Source of the DNA: an uncultured Ruminococcus sp.
GTDB taxonomy: Bacteria; Bacillota; Clostridia; Oscillospirales; Acutalibacteraceae
Length of the DNA stretch: 5,258 nucleotides
Reading direction: 5' to 3'
Assembly: GCA_902773245.1 (NCBI GenBank)
Contig: CACYDY010000117.1
Coordinates: forward strand, 1-5,258
The notes under the pieces were generated by a model. It saw nothing but the letters and a program-made list of their open reading frames with translations, was not told where the DNA came from and did no database searches. The position numbers were made by a program, and so were the translations under genes. Shown here in pieces: positions 1-5,040 of this stretch; positions within the stretch are counted from its first letter, which is position 1, and each line of letters starts with the position of its first letter.

Positions 1-3
1 CGT

Positions 4-32
4 ATTATATCACGCTAACTTTTATTCGTCAA
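4..32 (-). promoter_or_regulatory. sigma-A-type promoter, leftward, for a gene outside the window
   Basis: On the minus strand the -35 is TTGACG (27-32) and the -10 is a perfect TATAAT (4-9), with a 17-bp spacer and a TG one base before the -10 (extended -10). Transcription would start just beyond the left edge. The driven gene is not visible. Confidence 0.7.
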
Positions 33-78
33 TAGTATTTTTTCAATTACCTTTCGTTTTGTTAGGATTACAACATCT

Positions 79-90
79 TTTCACGTGAAA
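79..90. repeat. 12-bp perfect palindrome TTTCACGTGAAA
   Basis: The site is self-complementary over all 12 bases and centred on CACGTG. It lies about 50 bp upstream of the leftward promoter and about 180 bp upstream of the rightward one, so it could be a protein-binding site. No regulator can be named, and in AT-rich DNA it may be chance. Confidence 0.35.
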
Positions 91-198
91 GAAAAATATA
101 TTGTTGATTATGTCCATTGTCCGGATCATCAAAAATGACTATTTTTTATTTATTATAGAAAAATCCGATAAAATTTCGTTAAACTTTCCCTCTTCTAT

Positions 199-216
199 AT
201 GATAATTATGATAATT
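199..216 (+). repeat. tandem 9-mer ATGATAATT x2
   Basis: Two exact adjacent copies of ATGATAATT (199-207 and 208-216) lie about 50 bp upstream of the -35 at 269. They are simple AT-rich sequence. A regulatory role is possible because of the position, but nothing else supports it. Confidence 0.4.
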
Positions 217-268
217 TTAAATCCGCTGTATTTTATTTGGAATGAAGTCGTATTTATACGTTGAGCTA

Positions 269-297
269 TTGACAAACCGTTTTAAAAGATATATCAT
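269..297 (+). promoter_or_regulatory. sigma-A-type promoter of the DUF4418-ABC transporter operon
   Basis: A perfect -35 TTGACA (269-274), a 17-bp spacer and a -10 TATCAT (292-297, five of six consensus bases). Transcription should begin near 304, giving a leader of about 120 nt before the start codon at 424. No other promoter was found between the three downstream genes, so it probably drives all of them. Confidence 0.75.
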
Positions 298-299
298 TA

Positions 300-314
300 T
301 TTGTGATGTACAAA
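300..314. promoter_or_regulatory. candidate operator TTTGT-N5-ACAAA at the transcription start
   Basis: TTTGT (300-304) and ACAAA (310-314) are exact reverse complements separated by five bases, and the palindrome covers the predicted +1 of the 269-297 promoter. This is where a dimeric repressor commonly binds. A related direct repeat follows: AAACTAA at 313-319 and 332-338, 19 bp apart, roughly two helical turns. Assignment rests on position and symmetry only. Confidence 0.35.
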
Positions 315-353
315 ACTAACTTTGTCATAACAAACTAATTACAGCTCAACCGG

Positions 354-379
354 AAGTTATAATTATCTTAGGATAACTT
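354..379 (+). other. possible 5' leader hairpin
   Basis: AAGTTAT (354-360) pairs exactly with ATAACTT (373-379) around a 12-nt loop, within the leader of the transporter mRNA and about 30 nt before its ribosome binding site. The stem is AT-rich and weak. It has no U-tract, so it is not a terminator. It matches no riboswitch I recognise. Confidence 0.3.
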
Positions 380-423
380 AATTCCGATTTCCCTAAATTT
401 TTATAGAAAAGAGGTTTTCTGTT

Positions 424-840
424 ATGAAAAATAAAAAAGGATTAATTTTTGACATTATATTAATAGTTTTCAGCGCTCTATTTGTTTTTGGTTCGGGATT
501 CTTATTCACCTCGTGCGGTCCGAAGGAGGACGGAAGCTACATGGTTTGCCACTGGGCATGGATCGCCGTGGTTTCGATAGCTGCCGTCTTGCTGATACAA
601 TCTCTTCTCAGACTTTTCTTCACAAGCTCCGACGCCAAAAAAGCAATGAGCGCCGTTATGCTCCCGCTGTCACTTCTTGCTGCAGTATTGCCTGATAATT
701 TAATAAAGCTTTGCATGATGAACAACATGCACTGCCATACCGTGATGCGTCCTTTTGCCATGGTTATGGGAATTGTAATAGCTTTGACAGCCGCCTGCGA
801 TATCATTGCGGAATCAGTCTTCAACAAAAACAAGGTGTGA
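424..840 (+). CDS. DUF4418 family membrane protein
   Basis: This small integral membrane protein (138 aa) has four predicted hydrophobic segments, at about residues 7-30, 45-67, 76-94 and 111-130. The DUF4418 pattern is visible: a Cys after the first segment (C31), then M-x-C-H (M40, C42, H43) opening the second, and after the third an L-I-K-L-C-M-M stretch (C97) followed by M-H-C-H (102-105) and M-R-P (108-110). Family function is unknown. The cluster of Cys, His and Met at the membrane edge suggests metal binding or a redox disulphide, which is inference. ATG 424 is preceded by AAAAGAGG (407-414) with a 9-nt gap, so the start is secure. It is first in an operon, 11 bp before an ABC permease, so it probably works as an accessory or sensor subunit of that transporter. 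Confidence 0.85.
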   Translation: MKNKKGLIFDIILIVFSALFVFGSGFLFTSCGPKEDGSYMVCHWAWIAVVSIAAVLLIQSLLRLFFTSSDAKKAMSAVMLPLSLLAAVLPDNLIKLCMMNNMHCHTVMRPFAMVMGIVIALTAACDIIAESVFNKNKV

Positions 841-851
841 GATGATTACAA

Positions 852-2048
852 ATGAATATTAATAAACTTCCTGTAAGAAACCTTATAAAAAAGCCTTTGC
901 GGAGCGCTGCGCTGATTTTTATTTCTGCTTTTTTGGTGATCTCAATGTTCGGAGGTTCCGTTATTGTAAAAAGTCTTCAAAACGGTATGAACAACCTGGA
1001 AGCACGGCTCGGAGCCGACGTGATAGTGGTTCCAAACAGCGCAAAATCAAAGACAGATCTTGAAAACATGCTTTTGCAGGGAACTCCGGGCTATTTTTAT
1101 ATGGATAAGTCCTACATAGACAAGATTGCAGAAATTGATGGAGTTGAAAAGGTTTCCGCTCAATACTTTCTCGCTTCGGCAAAGGCAGGCTGCTGTTCGG
1201 TCGCCGTTCAGATAATCGGCTTCGATCCGGAAAATGATTTTTCGATACAGCCATGGATTCGTAACAGCTATAAAGAGAAATTGGAACTTTACGACGTTGT
1301 GGTTGGTTCGGATATCAATTCCATTGCCGGCAGTCAAATCAAGCTTTACAATACAAACTGCAAGGTTGCGGCAAAACTTGAAAAAACCGGAACAGCACTT
1401 GATACTGCCATCTATGCAAACGCAGAAACCGTAAAAGAACTGATCAAAGCAGCCGACAAACAAGGGATAAATGTTCTTTCCGAGAACAATCCCGACAGCG
1501 TTATTTCATCGGTTTATGTTAAAGTTATGGACGGATACGACCCTCAGGCAGTTACAGACGATATTAATATACATATCAGAAAAGTTCAGGCTGTCAGAAC
1601 TAAAAATATGATGACGGGAATTTCTGACAGCCTTTCGGCAATTTCTTCGGCAGTTACGGTTCTGCTGATTGTTGTGTGGATAATGTCGCTTATCATAATG
1701 TTTATAGCTTTTTCTATGCTGATAAACGAAAGAAAAAAAGAGTTTGCCGTGTTGAGAATTATAGGCACATCGAGAAAAATGCTTGTAAAAATCATTATTA
1801 CCGAATCGCTTTTTATCTGCCTTTTAGGAGGGATTACGGGGATTATTCTCGCTGCGCTGATAGTATTCCCATTCAGCGCAGTGATTGAAGCAATGCTCGG
1901 ACTGCCTTTTCTTGTCCCCTCTTTTGGTCAGACAGTTGCATATATGACCGTTTCATTGCTTCTGTCAATAATTACAGGACCTCTTTCAGCCGCTTATTCT
2001 GCGTACAGACTCAGCCGTGTAGATACCGGGCTTATTATGAGGGAGTGA
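852..2048 (+). CDS. MacB/FtsX-type ABC transporter permease
   Basis: The protein (398 aa) has the MacB/FtsX plan: TM1 at about residues 16-40, a large extracytoplasmic domain at about 41-260, and three C-terminal helices at about 263-291, 312-340 and 360-385. The FtsX signature E-R-K-K-E-F-A-V-L-R-x-x-G (293-305) follows TM2, and the C-terminus ends in the usual S-R-V-D-x-G-x-x-M-R-E. These permeases act mechanically from the membrane, moving substrates or driving outer partners with ATPase energy. The outer domain carries a Cys-Cys pair (C114, C115) before V-Q-I-I-G-F-D-P (119-126) and a further Cys at 170. This resembles, from memory, permeases of iron or redox-linked loci, but the substrate is unknown. 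ATG 852 has only weak Shine-Dalgarno sequence: AAGGTG, 14 nt away, overlaps the end of the upstream gene, so translation may be coupled to it. The ATPase follows after 9 bp. Confidence 0.9.
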   Translation: MNINKLPVRNLIKKPLRSAALIFISAFLVISMFGGSVIVKSLQNGMNNLEARLGADVIVVPNSAKSKTDLENMLLQGTPGYFYMDKSYIDKIAEIDGVEKVSAQYFLASAKAGCCSVAVQIIGFDPENDFSIQPWIRNSYKEKLELYDVVVGSDINSIAGSQIKLYNTNCKVAAKLEKTGTALDTAIYANAETVKELIKAADKQGINVLSENNPDSVISSVYVKVMDGYDPQAVTDDINIHIRKVQAVRTKNMMTGISDSLSAISSAVTVLLIVVWIMSLIIMFIAFSMLINERKKEFAVLRIIGTSRKMLVKIIITESLFICLLGGITGIILAALIVFPFSAVIEAMLGLPFLVPSFGQTVAYMTVSLLLSIITGPLSAAYSAYRLSRVDTGLIMRE

Positions 2049-2057
2049 TATTCTGTC

Positions 2058-2735
2058 ATGAAAATAGAAATAAAAAATGTGACAAAAACTTACCCGAGAA
2101 AATCGGGTGAAGCAAACTTTTTTTATGCCGTCAAGGAAACTTCTTTTAATATTTCAGAGGGCAGTCTGTCTGTGATACTCGGACGCTCGGGAAGCGGAAA
2201 ATCTACACTTTTGAATATGATCGGAGGATTGCTTAAACCCACTTCCGGGGAAATATTGTATGACAATAAAAACATATTCGATTTTAACGACAAAGAGCTT
2301 TCTGTTTTCAGAAACAAAAACATAGGAATGATTCCGCAGGTTCAGTCCGTTCTGCCGAATCTGACAGTTTTTGAAAATGTAATGCTTCCGTATGCTCTCT
2401 ACAAAAAAGAAAACACTGTTGGTGAATATGCCGATGAATTATTAAAAATGACAGGTATTTTCGACTTGAAAAATGTTTATGCGTCCGATCTTTCGGGCGG
2501 TGAAATGAGAAGAGTGGCTATTGCAAGAGCTTTGATAAACAAGCCAAGCATTATTTTGGGCGACGAACCTACTGCCGATCTTGACGAAGAGAACACTGAA
2601 AAGGTTTTCGAGATATTCAAGAAAACAGCTCAACAAGGTACAACAGTTTTGCTCGTCACACACGAAACAGATGCAAAAAAATACTCCGACTGTGTGTATA
2701 AAATGCAGTCGGGCGAATTATCAAAAGAAACATGA
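2058..2735 (+). CDS. ABC transporter ATP-binding protein, MacB/LolD type
   Basis: This 225-aa nucleotide-binding subunit powers the permease encoded just upstream. All motifs are intact and in order: Walker A G-R-S-G-S-G-K-S-T (42-50), Q-loop Gln94, signature L-S-G-G-E (145-149), Walker B I-I-L-G-D-E (165-170) with catalytic Glu170, D-loop T-A-D-L-D (172-176) and switch His202. Length is normal for a single-domain MacB/LolD-like ATPase, and the segment after the Q-loop (L-P-N-L-T-V-F-E-N-V, 99-108) is typical of that group. ATG 2058 lies 12 nt after AGGGAG (2040-2045), which overlaps the last codons of the permease, so the two genes are probably co-translated. It is the last gene of the operon; its stop codon abuts a strong hairpin. 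The subfamily does not reveal the cargo. Confidence 0.93.
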   Translation: MKIEIKNVTKTYPRKSGEANFFYAVKETSFNISEGSLSVILGRSGSGKSTLLNMIGGLLKPTSGEILYDNKNIFDFNDKELSVFRNKNIGMIPQVQSVLPNLTVFENVMLPYALYKKENTVGEYADELLKMTGIFDLKNVYASDLSGGEMRRVAIARALINKPSIILGDEPTADLDEENTEKVFEIFKKTAQQGTTVLLVTHETDAKKYSDCVYKMQSGELSKET

Positions 2736-2779
2736 AATCAAATGCCGTGAGGGGTTACTATTTCTCACGGCATTTGATT
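2736..2779. terminator. bidirectional intrinsic terminator between convergent operons
   Basis: AATCAAATGCCGTGAG (2736-2751) and its exact complement (2764-2779) form a 16-bp stem with a 12-nt loop, starting one base after the ATPase stop codon. Rightward transcripts then read ATTTTGG, a short U-tract; leftward ones read TCATGTTTCTTTT, also U-rich but interrupted. The leftward nif3 stop is only 33 bp away on the other side, so one hairpin probably ends both operons. The uninterrupted pairing and convergent position make the call firm; efficiency in either direction is not known. Confidence 0.85.
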
Positions 2780-2812
2780 ATTTTGGTATATATTAATTAA
2801 AGCAATAATTTA

Positions 2813-3571
2813 TCAATTAAAAACTATTTTGTCATTGAAACTCTGCGATTTTTTAAATTCAACATCGAAAAAACGTTCAGACAGTTTTTTTCTCAACGGT
2901 TCGATCACAACGTCCTCGGATTTATAGTGACCTAACACAAAAACAGACATTCCGCTTTCGTTTGCCGCAATGATCTCATGGTGCTTTATTTCACCTGTGA
3001 CAAAAGCGTCGCAGTGTTCGCCTATCGCCGAAAAAACCTCGCTGCCGCCTGCGCCGGAACACAGTCCTACTTTTTGGATATTTTTACGAACGGCTGTGTA
3101 TGCAATGCTTTGACAGTCAAGATTCCTCTTAACAATATTGGCAAATTTGTCGATATTAATGATATCTTCTGTTTCACCGAGAAACAATATGTCATTATTT
3201 TGACTAACCCTGATATTTTTTAGTGTAATAGCTTTTGCAAGCTCTGTGTTCACGCCAAAAACAGGTGATTTGTCAAGATTTGTATGCGCACAAATTGCCG
3301 ATATCCCGTTTTCGATTAATTTATAAACAACCGAATCCGACATAACCCTTTTTACAGGATTAAAAATCACAGGGTGATGACTTACTATTAGCTGTGAGCC
3401 AAATTTTACGGCTTCTTCAATAACTTCGGAAGTGATATCAAGCGATACCATTGCCTTTGTAATTTCCGTATGAGAGTTTCCGACGAGAATGCCTGTATTG
3501 TCAAAGCTCTCTGCCGTTTCAAAAGGCGCGAAGCTGTCTATAAATTCATAAATATCTTTAACCGTTGTCAT
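2813..3571 (-). CDS. Nif3-like dinuclear metal centre hexameric protein
   Basis: A 252-aa member of the Nif3/YbgI family (DUF34), cytosolic proteins that bind two metal ions and form hexamers; the biochemical role is still uncertain. The conserved ligands are present: S-H-H-P (His65, His66), H-T-N-L-D (His96, Asp100) and G-H-Y-K-S-E-D (His215, Glu219), matching the spacing in E. coli YbgI. The length is that of the single-domain form; many Firmicutes homologues, such as Bacillus YqfO, carry an extra PII-like insert and are about 370 aa. A longer reading begins at TTG 3586, but ATG 3571 is chosen because GGAG (3581-3584) lies 9 nt upstream and the protein then starts in the family's usual way. 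The start overlaps the trmK 3' end by 14 bp, so the two are co-transcribed and probably translationally coupled. Confidence 0.9.
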   Translation of the reverse strand: MTTVKDIYEFIDSFAPFETAESFDNTGILVGNSHTEITKAMVSLDITSEVIEEAVKFGSQLIVSHHPVIFNPVKRVMSDSVVYKLIENGISAICAHTNLDKSPVFGVNTELAKAITLKNIRVSQNNDILFLGETEDIINIDKFANIVKRNLDCQSIAYTAVRKNIQKVGLCSGAGGSEVFSAIGEHCDAFVTGEIKHHEIIAANESGMSVFVLGHYKSEDVVIEPLRKKLSERFFDVEFKKSQSFNDKIVFN

Positions 3572-4256
3572 TACTGTCATCTCCAAATCTTGCTGTTATT
3601 TCCTCGATTATACCGTCAATTTGTGTTGAATCTTTTCCGTCATGCTTTGCGCCGTCGGATTTGAATCTTAGCTTTTTCAAAATCTGAAACATATACTTTT
3701 TTGAAAGCTCGTCTTTTTCATCAAGCATACCTATATAATGAAAAGACGGCGGATACTCTTTGATCGCTGCGCTGTACGCTGCGTGGATCACGGTGTAATT
3801 CTTTCCCCCGTGAGTACAGGCTTTTTCTTTCAGTATTTCAAAACCGCTGCTGCACAGAAATTCTCTTAAAACAAATTCCTTTGTCATGGGCTGCAAAATC
3901 AGCCGCTTTCCGGGATTGCGAATCCACGGTGTTCTTCCGAGAATTTCTGCGATAACTTCTCCGCCCATTCCTGCGATCACAATATCGTCGGCTTCCCACT
4001 CGCCGATCTCGTCAAGACCGTCGCTGAGACGTGTTGTTATGATATCGGAACAGTTATATTTTTCAATATTTTCCTTTCCGCTTTTTAAAGGCAGAGGTCT
4101 GATATCCGCAGCTATGCCCGAAACTATCAATTTTTTTTTCGCAAGCCATATCGGCAAATATGCATGATCGGTCCCTATATCCGCAAGCTTTGTACCCTTT
4201 CTGACAAAGCCTGCGCAAGTCATCAGTCTGTTATCAAGTGAAAATAATTTTTCCAA
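3558..4256 (-). CDS. trmK: tRNA (adenine(22)-N1)-methyltransferase TrmK
   Basis: This 232-aa SAM-dependent enzyme is expected to methylate N1 of adenine 22 in the D-arm of tRNAs, a modification characteristic of Firmicutes. Visible motifs are A-D-I-G-T-D-H-A-Y-L-P (25-35), the SAM-binding motif I of the TrmK family; S-D-G-L (78-81); A-G-M-G-G (95-99), the motif IV region; and L-Q-P-M (121-124). The C-terminal part (about 170-232) is the helical extension, rich in Lys and Glu. The start is TTG 4256: AAGGAA (4267-4272) sits 10 nt upstream, and the next in-frame ATG would remove 11 conserved-looking residues. It is followed by nif3 with a 14-bp overlap, the usual pairing. In many Firmicutes the sigma factor gene rpoD/sigA precedes trmK; here a promoter and a repeat array stand there instead. 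Confidence 0.92.
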   Translation of the reverse strand: MEKLFSLDNRLMTCAGFVRKGTKLADIGTDHAYLPIWLAKKKLIVSGIAADIRPLPLKSGKENIEKYNCSDIITTRLSDGLDEIGEWEADDIVIAGMGGEVIAEILGRTPWIRNPGKRLILQPMTKEFVLREFLCSSGFEILKEKACTHGGKNYTVIHAAYSAAIKEYPPSFHYIGMLDEKDELSKKYMFQILKKLRFKSDGAKHDGKDSTQIDGIIEEITARFGDDSNDNG

Positions 4257-4295
4257 AGCTGTATCATTCCTTGCTATTCTCTATTTACTAAACTT

Positions 4296-4324
4296 ATTAT
4301 AATATTTTTTCCTTAATAAATCAA
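4296..4324 (-). promoter_or_regulatory. sigma-A-type promoter of the trmK-nif3 operon
   Basis: On the minus strand the -35 is TTGATT (4319-4324, four of six consensus bases) and the -10 is a perfect TATAAT (4296-4301), with a 17-bp spacer. Transcription should start near 4289, leaving a leader of about 33 nt before the TTG start of trmK. The -35 ends about 9 bp from the first full repeat unit of the array at 4333. Confidence 0.75.
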
Positions 4325-4332
4325 CAGTTGGC

Positions 4333-4623
4333 GCGGGCACACGCCCGCAGGTAATGCCGCCTTACATTTTGTAACGGTAAGCAGGCTTCCGCTCATAGGC
4401 TCCCAACTATAATTATACACTAAGATTGGGCGGGCACACGCCCGCAGGTAATGCCGCCTTACGCTTTGTAACGGTAAGCAGGCTTCCGCTCATAGGCTCC
4501 CAACTATAATTATACACTAAGATTGGGCGGGCACATGCCCGCAGGTAATACCGCCTTACGCTTTGTAACGGTAAGCAGACTTCCGCTCATAGGCTCCCAA
4601 CTATAATTATACACTAAGCTTAC
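4333..4623. repeat. three tandem 97-bp repeats with conserved hairpins
   Basis: Units lie at 4333-4429, 4430-4526 and 4527-4623, with an exact 97-bp period. Unit 3 loses identity after 4618. Each unit opens with a GC-rich hairpin, GCGGGC-4 nt-GCCCGC (4333-4348, 4430-4445, 4527-4542). A second hairpin follows, CCTTAC-5 nt-GTAACGG with one bulged C. The unit ends with the 10-bp palindrome TATAATTATA. Unit 1 differs from unit 2 at two adjacent bases (4366-4367), and unit 3 differs at 4536, 4550 and 4579 before its divergent end. All of these fall in loops or between stems. The period is not a multiple of three, so this is not a coding repeat. It sits between two divergent promoters. It may be a dispersed repeat family or a remnant of a mobile element; no transposase is present. 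Confidence 0.92.
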
Positions 4624-4638
4624 GATCAAAAGCTGCCC

Positions 4639-4657
4639 ACTAAAATTATACACTAAG
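4639..4657. repeat. diverged fourth copy of the repeat's terminal motif
   Basis: ACTAAAATTATACACTAAG (4639-4657) matches the end motif of the three units (4406-4424, 4503-4521, 4600-4618) except for one T-to-A change. It is preceded by GCTGCCC where the units have GCTCCCA. It lies 39 bp after the third motif and lacks the hairpins. It looks like a partial or differently derived copy and probably marks the true right boundary of the repeat-derived segment. Confidence 0.8.
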
Positions 4658-4695
4658 TTCCTTTGATTGTAAATATTTCAAGTCTGATATTTATA

Positions 4696-4724
4696 TTGAC
4701 AAAATCGGTTATTAATGCTAAAAT
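4696..4724 (+). promoter_or_regulatory. strong sigma-A-type promoter for the exported-protein gene
   Basis: A perfect -35 TTGACA (4696-4701), a 17-bp spacer and a -10 TAAAAT (4719-4724, five of six), with TG one base before the -10 (4716-4717), which makes an extended -10. The start should be near 4731. The next gene with a good ribosome binding site begins at 5041, so the leader is about 310 nt. A second promoter closer to 5041 cannot be excluded, but none this good is visible. Confidence 0.65.
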
Positions 4725-5040
4725 TTACTGTGTAGATGTTTATGCGTTTAGGTATTCCATTCACATTCTTTGCGTTTTCAATAATTTTTGTTATATCGGG
4801 AAATTTATGATAAGAGCATTGTGTGTGATATTTGATTTTGTTGTCGATGATCGGCTTCGGACGTTTTCCATTCTCTTCCGACTCTGATCTTCGGCAATGG
4901 CAAATCAAAAAAAACAGACTTTAACCGCCGAACCCTTTTGGCTGATTTGGAGGGTTGTGAATTTTGAAGAAACAACGGTTATTCATGTTGATCTCGGAAA
5001 CTTAGCTCATAAACAAAAAATTAAAAAAGGAGATTTTTTT
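4725..5040 (+). other. long untranslated leader, no assigned RNA motif
   Basis: No well-supported gene is present. Possible pairings include CAAATC (4901-4906) with GATTTG (4944-4949), AACCC (4931-4935) with GGGTT (4952-4956), and AACCG (4923-4927) with CGGTT (4976-4980). The first and second cross, so they would be alternatives or a pseudoknot. I recognise no known riboswitch. The frame of the downstream gene is open back to 4888 and includes an ATG at 4897, but that start lacks a ribosome binding site. Confidence 0.5.
5026..5033 (+). promoter_or_regulatory. ribosome binding site that fixes the start at 5041
   Basis: AAAGGAGA with its GGAG core at 5029-5032 lies 8 nt before ATG 5041, a near-ideal Shine-Dalgarno. 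It decides between this start and the upstream in-frame ATG 4897 and GTG 4957, neither of which has a properly spaced site. Confidence 0.85.

Larger units (their letters stand above)
260..350. repeat. nested inverted repeat flanking the transporter operon promoter
   Basis: GTTGAGCT (260-267) is the exact reverse complement of AGCTCAAC (343-350). Inside these arms, TGACAAA (270-276) is the exact reverse complement of TTTGTCA (321-327). The inner left arm overlaps the -35 element and the right arms lie within the predicted transcript. The arrangement could bring two bound repressor units together or form a cruciform. In RNA only the right arms would be present, so this is a DNA-level structure if it works at all. 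No binding protein can be named. Confidence 0.45.
1..423. other. divergent intergenic region without a gene
   Basis: There is no convincing coding frame here. The stretch is very AT-rich and lies between a leftward promoter at 4-32 and a rightward promoter at 269-297, so it separates two divergent transcription units. It also contains a 12-bp palindrome at 79-90, a tandem 9-mer at 199-216 and several inverted repeats from 260 to 379. Positions 91-198 show nothing I can assign. Confidence 0.75.

Noticed and set aside
152..157. Minus-strand TATAAT in the left intergenic region
   Set aside because: The hexamer at the expected -35 position reads AACGAA, far from TTGACA, and a much better leftward promoter lies at 4-32.
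1047..1463. Minus-strand 138-codon open frame inside the permease gene
   Set aside because: It is the antisense shadow of a clear permease gene, is Cys- and Phe-rich in the manner of antisense frames and has no family resemblance.
3569..3586. Longer Nif3 reading from TTG 3586 or ATG 3580
   Set aside because: ATG 3580 directly abuts GGAG and TTG 3586 precedes it, so neither can use it; ATG 3571 has GGAG at 9 nt.
4406..4424. TATAAT within the repeat palindromes as promoters in each unit
   Set aside because: No acceptable -35 hexamer lies 16-18 bp upstream on either strand in the unit; the TATAAT match follows from the palindrome itself.
4333..4657. CRISPR array
   Set aside because: The repeat unit is 97 bp and adjacent with no unique spacers; no cas genes are nearby.
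4663..4887. Plus-strand 74-codon open frame, hydrophobic
   Set aside because: It begins upstream of the promoter at 4696 that would have to transcribe it, has no Shine-Dalgarno and shows low-complexity AT-driven composition.
4678..4908. Minus-strand 76-codon open frame beginning at TTG
   Set aside because: It has no ribosome binding site, starts with TTG before a poly-T run, has no recognisable domain, and overlaps the strong plus-strand promoter and leader.
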